Shown: piece by piece, positions 4,889-9,557 of the stretch
Position numbering within the stretch: position 1 is the first letter of the stretch
Layout of the letters: each line of letters begins with the position of its first letter
Assembly: GCA_009778055.1 (NCBI GenBank)
Contig: WRKN01000090.1
Location: 1-9,557, forward strand
DNA: 9,557 bases
Source of the DNA: Synergistaceae bacterium
GTDB lineage: Bacteria; Synergistota; Synergistia; Synergistales; Aminobacteriaceae
Reading direction: 5' to 3'
The notes under the pieces: model-generated
Database searches by the model: none
What the model saw: the letters and a program-made list of their open reading frames with translations, nothing else
Told to the model about the DNA's origin: nothing
Translations under genes and position numbers: made by a program

Positions 4889-6571
4889 ATGGCGACGCCA
4901 AGCGATATCGCTATAGCGCAGGCTGCCAAAATGGAACCCGTCGCCGAGATAGCCAAAAAACTTGGAATAGCTGAAGACGACCTGGAAATGTACGGCAAAT
5001 ACAAAGCCAAGGTACACCCCAGAGTATTGAAGGGGCTCAAAGATAAGCCGGACGGGAAACTCGTCCTTGTGACGGCCATTACCCCCACGCCTGCCGGGGA
5101 GGGCAAGACCACGACCAGCGTGGGGCTGGTTCAGGGGCTTACCCGCATCGGCAAAAAAGCCTGTGTCGCGCTCAGGGAGCCTTCCCTGGGTCCCAGCTTC
5201 GGAGTCAAAGGCGGGGCGGCCGGCGGAGGATACGCGCAGGTGCTGCCGATGGAGGACATCAACCTGCATTTTACAGGCGACCTCCACGCTATAACCACGG
5301 CGCACAACCTCTGCGCGGCCATGACGGACAACCACATACAGCAAGGCAACGAGCTTGGCATAGACCCGCGCCGCGTCGTCTTCCGCAGGGTAGTGGATTT
5401 GAACGAGCGCGCCCTGCGAAAAATCATAATCGGACTTGGAGGCAGGACGGAAGGTGTGCCGCGCGAAAGCGGCTTTGACATAACCGTAGCCTCGGAGGTT
5501 ATGGCTATCCTCTGTTTAGCGCTCGACATGACGGATCTCAAGGACAGGCTGGGGCGAATCGTCGTGGGCTACACCTACGGCGGCAAGGCGGTTACCGCGG
5601 CGGACGTAGGCGCGGTTGGCTCCATGGCGGCGCTTTTGAAAGACGCCCTCAATCCCAACTTGGTTCAGACGCTGGGAGGAACGCCGGCTTTTATACACGG
5701 CGGTCCCTTTGCCAACATCGCTCACGGCTGTAACAGCGTGCAGGCCACCAGGCTGGGGCTGAAACTCGCGGACTACTTGGTGACGGAGGCGGGGTTCGGC
5801 GCGGACCTGGGGGCTGAGAAATTCCTGAACATTAAATGCCGCGTGGCCGGGCTTGTCCCGGACGCCGTGGTGCTCGTGGCCACTGTGCGCGCTCTCAAAA
5901 TGCACGGCGGCAGGAAAAAAACCGAACTTGCCGGCGAGGATCTGAAAGCGCTGGAGGCAGGAATACCCAACCTGGAAAAGCATATCGAAAACATCAGGAA
6001 ATTCGGACTCCCCGTAGTGGTGGCGATAAACAAATTCCCCGCTGACACCGAGGCCGAACTGGCGCTGGTGAAGAAGAAATGCTCCGGGCTGGGGGCGGGG
6101 TTCGCGCTCTCCGAGGTATGGGAAAAAGGCGGGGAAGGCGGCGCGGAGTTGGCCGAAAAGGTTGTCGAAGTTTGTGAAAAATGTGAAAAACCATCTGCTT
6201 TCAAGTTTATTTACACCCCGGAAATGAGTCCGAAGGAAAAAATAAACGCCATAGCCCGCGAAATATACGGGGCGGATGGGGTGGACTACACCGCCCAGGC
6301 CGAAAAAGACCTGGAACTGATACACGAACTCGGCAAGGACGGCCTTTTGATATGTATGGCCAAGACGCAGTACTCTTTTTCCGACGACGCGGCAAAAATC
6401 GGCCGTCCCAAAGACTTTCGCGTCACGGTCAGGGAGGTGCGCCTCTCAGCCGGCGCGGGATTCATGGTAGCGGTGACGGGCGCTATAATGACGATGCCGG
6501 GGCTGCCCAAAAAACCGGCGGCCCTTTCCATAGACGTGGACGAGGACGGAAAAATAACGGGATTGTTCTAA
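4889..6571 (+). CDS. fhs: Formate--tetrahydrofolate ligase (10-formyl-THF synthetase)
   Basis: This cytoplasmic enzyme joins formate to tetrahydrofolate with ATP, giving 10-formyl-THF. It is the formate entry step of the methyl branch of the Wood-Ljungdahl pathway. In non-acetogens it feeds purine and formyl-Met synthesis, or runs in reverse in amino-acid and purine fermenters. It has 560 residues, the usual length. The P-loop TPTPAGEGKTTT is at 65-76, the REPSLGPSFGVKGGAAGGG signature at 97-114, and LPMEDINLHFTGDLHAI follows at about 119-135. The C-terminus ends in KITGLF as expected. The start has a Shine-Dalgarno GGAG at 4876-4879 with a nine-base spacer, inside the last codons of the ATPase gene; the intergenic gap is one base. 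A second protein follows 22 bases downstream without a terminator. No folD, metF or acetyl-CoA synthase gene is visible, so the window cannot show whether the organism is an acetogen. Confidence 0.98.
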   Translation: MATPSDIAIAQAAKMEPVAEIAKKLGIAEDDLEMYGKYKAKVHPRVLKGLKDKPDGKLVLVTAITPTPAGEGKTTTSVGLVQGLTRIGKKACVALREPSLGPSFGVKGGAAGGGYAQVLPMEDINLHFTGDLHAITTAHNLCAAMTDNHIQQGNELGIDPRRVVFRRVVDLNERALRKIIIGLGGRTEGVPRESGFDITVASEVMAILCLALDMTDLKDRLGRIVVGYTYGGKAVTAADVGAVGSMAALLKDALNPNLVQTLGGTPAFIHGGPFANIAHGCNSVQATRLGLKLADYLVTEAGFGADLGAEKFLNIKCRVAGLVPDAVVLVATVRALKMHGGRKKTELAGEDLKALEAGIPNLEKHIENIRKFGLPVVVAINKFPADTEAELALVKKKCSGLGAGFALSEVWEKGGEGGAELAEKVVEVCEKCEKPSAFKFIYTPEMSPKEKINAIAREIYGADGVDYTAQAEKDLELIHELGKDGLLICMAKTQYSFSDDAAKIGRPKDFRVTVREVRLSAGAGFMVAVTGAIMTMPGLPKKPAALSIDVDEDGKITGLF

Positions 6572-6593
6572 AATTAAAAGGAGTTATAGCCTT

Positions 6594-6785
6594 ATGCCAC
6601 AGAACAATATCTACGCGCTGATCGCTTTGGCTTCCTTCGGAGCGGCTATTCTGGCCTCCCGGTTGTGGGTGCGCCTCAATCGGGAGGATTTCCCCGGAGC
6701 CGACTTTTGGGGCTTTTATCTGCGTATGCTTGTGGGGTTCCTGCTGGCCGCCTCCGTCGTCTTCGGCTATCGTTCCTTTATGTAA
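6594..6785 (+). CDS. Small two-helix membrane protein of unknown function
   Basis: A 63-residue protein with two hydrophobic segments, about 6-23 (IYALIALASFGAAILAS) and 43-59 (MLVGFLLAASVVFGYR). A polar, charged loop, RLWVRLNREDFPGADFW, separates them. With positive charges (R23, R26, R29) just after helix 1 and R44, R61 near helix 2, the loop probably faces the cytoplasm. It has no cleavable signal peptide. The start carries AGGAG (6579-6583) with a 10-base spacer, and the gene ends 11 bases before typA, so it is clearly translated as part of the operon. I do not recognise the family. It is too short to be an enzyme; a membrane adaptor, an accessory subunit or a small stress peptide are possible. 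Its place between fhs and typA does not fix a role. Confidence 0.8.
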   Translation: MPQNNIYALIALASFGAAILASRLWVRLNREDFPGADFWGFYLRMLVGFLLAASVVFGYRSFM

Positions 6786-6796
6786 AGGAGAGCGTC

Positions 6797-8731
6797 ATGC
6801 AGGCGAATAAAATACGAAATCTGGCCATTGTGGCCCACATTGACCACGGGAAGACCACCCTTATAGACTCCATATTCAAAGCGGCCCAGACGTTCGGGGA
6901 GCGCTCCAAAGCTGTGGAGCGCGTCATGGACAGCGGCGCGCTGGAGCGCGAACGGGGAATAACCATAAGATCAAAGCCCTGTACGGTCGAGTGGAAGGGC
7001 TGCCTGATAAATATCATAGACACGCCGGGGCACGCCGATTTCTCGGGGGAGGTGGAGCGCATCCTTTCCACTGTGGACTCCGTGATTTTGGTCGTGGACG
7101 CCAACGAGGGGCCTATGCCCCAGACTCGTTACGTCCTGAAACACGCCCTGTCCATAGGCATGAAGCCCCTGGTTTTCATCAACAAGGTGGATCGCTCCGG
7201 CGCGGATCCGCAGGGCGCGCTGAACAGCACGTTTGACCTGTTTTTCGAGCTGGGCGCCACGGACGAACAGGCGGACTTCCCCGTCCTGTACGGCTCCGGA
7301 CTCGACGGCTGGGCTGTCAGTGATCTGGCGAAGCGCGAGGCGGACAAAAACGAGAGCCGGATGGACGACCTCTTTCAGGCCATCATTGACCACGTTCCGC
7401 CCCCCGACGTGAACCCGGAGGCCCCTTTTCTGATGCAGGTCAGCACGCTGGCCTGGAATGAGTACGTGGGGCGCATCGGCTGCGGCAAAATCACGCAGGG
7501 CAGCATACGCAAGGGCGAGTCCTTCCTGCGTACGTCCACCCGGTGGCTCCCGCCGAATCGCGCTTACAGCTCCGGCGAGTCCGGCTCCGATGAACCGGGC
7601 TGGGAGATTACCGGCACGGAAAGCGCGCGGGCCGCGCAGTTATGGGTTACCCGCGGACTGGAGCGGATTGAGGCCGGCGAGGTTACGGCCGGCGACATAG
7701 TGTGGCTGGCGGGGCCGGGGGAGATAGAAATAGGCGATACGTTTTCCGCCGCCGAACTTGAGGGCAAACCCATGCCCCCGCTTTCAATCGAGGAGCCTAC
7801 CGTGTCCATGTTCTTCCTTGTGAACTCCGGTCCGTTCGCGGGACGCGAAGGGCAGGCGGCGACCCTCCGCCAGCTCAAGGCCAGGCTGGAGCGCGAAATG
7901 CACGTGAACGTATCGCTGCGCATGGAAGACCTGGGACGCCCGGACGGGGTGAAGGTATCGGGACGAGGGGAACTGCAGCTTGGTATCCTTATAGAGGAGA
8001 TGCGGCGCGAGGGCATGGAATTTTGTGTATCGAAGCCGGAGGTCATAACTGAAACCCGCTCCGGGCAGCTTACGGAGCCTTACGAGCAGCTTATCGTCGA
8101 TGTCCCGGACGAGTATCAGGGCATAGTTTTCGAGAAGCTGGCAAAGCGCAAAGGCAAGGTCAAGAACGTTGAAAACCAGGCGCGGGGACTGCTGCGCATA
8201 GAGTTCGACATACCTACGAGAGGGCTTATAGGCTACCGCGGGGAATTCCTGACCGACACCAGGGGGTTGGGAATCATGTCTAACTGCTTTACCGGCTACG
8301 GCCCCTGGGCGGGCGACATCTCCGGGCGGGGGCGGGGAGCTCTCGTCAGCACGGACACCGGGGAAGCCACCGCTTATCAACTGGAAAACCTCCAGGAGCG
8401 CGGAACGCTTTTCATAGCGCCGCTGGAGCAGGTCTACAACGGCATGATCATCGGTGAAAACAGCCGGCCCGGCGATATGCCCTGCAACCCGACCAAGAAA
8501 AAACAGCAGACCAACCACCGTTCCGCCACCAAGGATCTGACAGTCAAGCTGGACGTTCCCAGGCGTATGCACTTGGAAAAGGCAATGGAGTGGATAGAAA
8601 ACGACGAGCTGGTGGAGGTAACGCCGCAGTCCATCCGCCTGCGCAAGACTGTTCTGGACGAGCTGGAACGCCGCAAAGCCGCGCGGCGGCAGGAAAGTAA
8701 GGTTCAGAATGTCCCTGATAAACGTGTCTAA
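6797..8731 (+). CDS. typA: Translational GTPase TypA/BipA
   Basis: A ribosome-binding GTPase of the EF-G class needed for ribosome assembly and growth under cold and other stresses. G1 AHIDHGKTT is at 13-21, G2 RGITI at 53-57, G3 DTPGH at 75-79 and G4 NKVD at 129-132. The G5 region GSGLDG (166-171) has Gly where the common SAL form has Ala. Domain II (about 205-316) is followed by EF-G-like domains and the BipA-specific C-terminal domain, with RGLIGYRGEFLTDTRG (475-490), GYGPWAGDI and DELVEVTPQSIRLRK. The length is 644 residues against about 605-615 usually. The surplus is mainly an extra stretch in domain II near 248-272 plus a charged tail after 618. ATG 6797 is chosen because the GTPase fold starts there and AAGGAG (6785-6790) fits; the frame extends upstream to 6665 through the previous gene without meaning. 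It overlaps the next gene by 23 bases. Confidence 0.97.
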   Translation: MQANKIRNLAIVAHIDHGKTTLIDSIFKAAQTFGERSKAVERVMDSGALERERGITIRSKPCTVEWKGCLINIIDTPGHADFSGEVERILSTVDSVILVVDANEGPMPQTRYVLKHALSIGMKPLVFINKVDRSGADPQGALNSTFDLFFELGATDEQADFPVLYGSGLDGWAVSDLAKREADKNESRMDDLFQAIIDHVPPPDVNPEAPFLMQVSTLAWNEYVGRIGCGKITQGSIRKGESFLRTSTRWLPPNRAYSSGESGSDEPGWEITGTESARAAQLWVTRGLERIEAGEVTAGDIVWLAGPGEIEIGDTFSAAELEGKPMPPLSIEEPTVSMFFLVNSGPFAGREGQAATLRQLKARLEREMHVNVSLRMEDLGRPDGVKVSGRGELQLGILIEEMRREGMEFCVSKPEVITETRSGQLTEPYEQLIVDVPDEYQGIVFEKLAKRKGKVKNVENQARGLLRIEFDIPTRGLIGYRGEFLTDTRGLGIMSNCFTGYGPWAGDISGRGRGALVSTDTGEATAYQLENLQERGTLFIAPLEQVYNGMIIGENSRPGDMPCNPTKKKQQTNHRSATKDLTVKLDVPRRMHLEKAMEWIENDELVEVTPQSIRLRKTVLDELERRKAARRQESKVQNVPDKRV

Positions 8732-9557
8732 CCTGACCTTCGCCTATGAGGGCGGAGGTAAAATTTTTGAGAACGTGTCCTTTCAAATCGACACGGATTG
8801 GAAGCTGGGTTTTATAGGGAGGAACGGCAGGGGGAAAACCACCTTCCTGAACCTTTTGCTCGGTAAATACGAGTACGACGGAAACATCTCCGCCGCCGCG
8901 GCGTTCGAGTATTTTCCTTACGAAGTCCCCGAGGCCGCCGACACAATAGACGCCCTGCGCGGCGTAACCCCTCGTTTGGAGCAGTGGGAAATCTTGAGGG
9001 AGCTTTCCCTTTTGGACGTTCGAGAGGACGCGCTTTACCGTCCTTTCAACACCCTCAGCAGAGGCGAGCGGACAAAGGCGCTGCTCGCCGCGCTGTTCTG
9101 CAAAGACGGCCGCTTTTTGCTTCTGGACGAGCCTACAAACCACCTGGACATGCACGCGCGTAAAATCCTCGGGCGCTATCTCAGGTCTAAAAAAGGCTTC
9201 ATTCTGGTTTCCCACGACCGGGAGTTTCTGGATACGTGCGTCGACCACGTCCTGTCCATCAATAAAACCAACATAGAGGCACAGCGCGGGAACTTCTCCT
9301 CGTGGCGGGAAAACAAGCGCAGGCAGGACGAGATGGAGCTGGCCGAAAACGAGCGGCTGAAAAAAGACATCAAACGCCTGGACGAAGCGGCGCGGCGCAC
9401 CTCCGGCTGGTCGGACAAGGTGGAAAGCACGAAATATGGAACCAGAAACTCCGGGCTGAGGCCGGACAGGGGATACATCGGACATAAGGCGGCCAAGATG
9501 ATGAAGCGCTCCAAAAACATCGAAGCGAGACTGGAGGCCCAAATCGAGGAAAAATCC
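8709..9557 (+). CDS. Lsa-like ABC-F ATPase, N-terminal part (cut by window edge)
   Basis: The first 283 codons of an ABC-F protein, running in phase off the right edge. These soluble twin-ATPase proteins bind the ribosomal E site; some dislodge antibiotics from the peptidyl transferase centre. Walker A is GRNGRGKTT (37-45), the signature is LSRGE (116-120), Walker B with the ABC-F hallmark is LLLDEPTNHLD (137-147) and the H-loop is LVSHD (166-170). The inter-domain linker starts near 195 and is still running at the edge. From memory, the order NWKLG/IGRNGRGKTT, EQWE-x-RELxLL, YRPFNTLS, the linker pieces AENE-x-KK and the KYG...IGxxAAxxMKRSK region are strongly like Lsa-type proteins (lincosamide/streptogramin/pleuromutilin protection). 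The usual LSGGE has Arg in place of the first Gly. Start 8709 fits MSLINVSNLTF and the TAAGG site (8698-8702); it lies inside typA. Resistance activity is inferred, not shown. Confidence 0.9.
   Translation, partial: MSLINVSNLTFAYEGGGKIFENVSFQIDTDWKLGFIGRNGRGKTTFLNLLLGKYEYDGNISAAAAFEYFPYEVPEAADTIDALRGVTPRLEQWEILRELSLLDVREDALYRPFNTLSRGERTKALLAALFCKDGRFLLLDEPTNHLDMHARKILGRYLRSKKGFILVSHDREFLDTCVDHVLSINKTNIEAQRGNFSSWRENKRRQDEMELAENERLKKDIKRLDEAARRTSGWSDKVESTKYGTRNSGLRPDRGYIGHKAAKMMKRSKNIEARLEAQIEEKS

Noticed and set aside
5516..6325. 269-codon minus-strand frame inside fhs
   Set aside because: Shadow of the fhs gene, whose coding is certain.
6572..6593. Hairpin AAGG/CCTT covering the ribosome site of the small membrane gene
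   Set aside because: Only four weak base pairs; not a credible regulatory structure.
6665..6796. 44-codon N-terminal extension of typA
   Set aside because: It overlaps the small membrane gene in another frame, is absent from the TypA family, and the ATG at 6797 has its own Shine-Dalgarno.
8544..9542. 332-codon open frame on the minus strand across the end of typA and the ABC-F gene
   Set aside because: The plus strand encodes unmistakable TypA C-terminal and ABC-F motifs through the whole stretch; the antisense frame has no recognisable domain.
1..9557. Mobile elements, CRISPR, tRNA or phage genes
   Set aside because: No transposase or integrase motifs, spaced direct repeats, cloverleaf or attachment-like duplications were seen in the window.

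Overview
The window reads as an ordinary chromosomal segment of an anaerobic, moderately GC-rich bacterium. The best guess is Synergistota, with a clostridial or Negativicutes-type Firmicute as the main alternative. The basis is a full-length formate-tetrahydrofolate ligase, a solo ATPase of the type usually found beside [FeFe]-hydrogenase genes in anaerobes, an Lsa-like ABC-F protein, and free use of ATA and AGG codons in GC-rich genes. The lineage is inferred from gene content and style, not from a search. No mobile element, CRISPR array, tRNA or rRNA is visible.

Layout. On the minus strand, reading leftwards from about 2520, lie a small coiled-coil protein of unknown function, threonyl-tRNA synthetase (thrS) behind its own strong sigma-70-type promoter, and the first six codons of another gene cut by the left edge. 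On the plus strand, from 2641 to the right edge, seven genes are packed with overlaps or gaps of at most 22 bases: a secreted protein with a glycine-rich tail, a TPR-like acidic protein, a solo GHKL ATPase, fhs, a 63-residue two-helix membrane protein, typA/bipA, and a truncated Lsa-like ABC-F ATPase. The two arms diverge from a 118-base region with back-to-back promoter elements. No gene-free stretch exceeds 118 bases.

How the genes fit together. The plus-strand genes look like one transcription unit. Translation is probably coupled at the secreted-protein/TPR junction (ATGA overlap), the TPR/ATPase junction (8-base overlap) and the typA/ABC-F junction (23-base overlap). The unit joins one-carbon metabolism (Fhs) to two ribosome-acting factors (TypA and the ABC-F protein). 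An 11-bp perfect hairpin followed by a T-rich run lies inside the ATPase gene and could reduce transcription into fhs and typA.

Most of the window is housekeeping. The parts deserving a second look are the uncharacterised secreted/TPR pair, the solo ATPase next to fhs, the intragenic terminator-like hairpin, the insertion in TypA domain II, and the Lsa-like ABC-F gene in an apparently native operon. I see no clear sign of a wholly new system.
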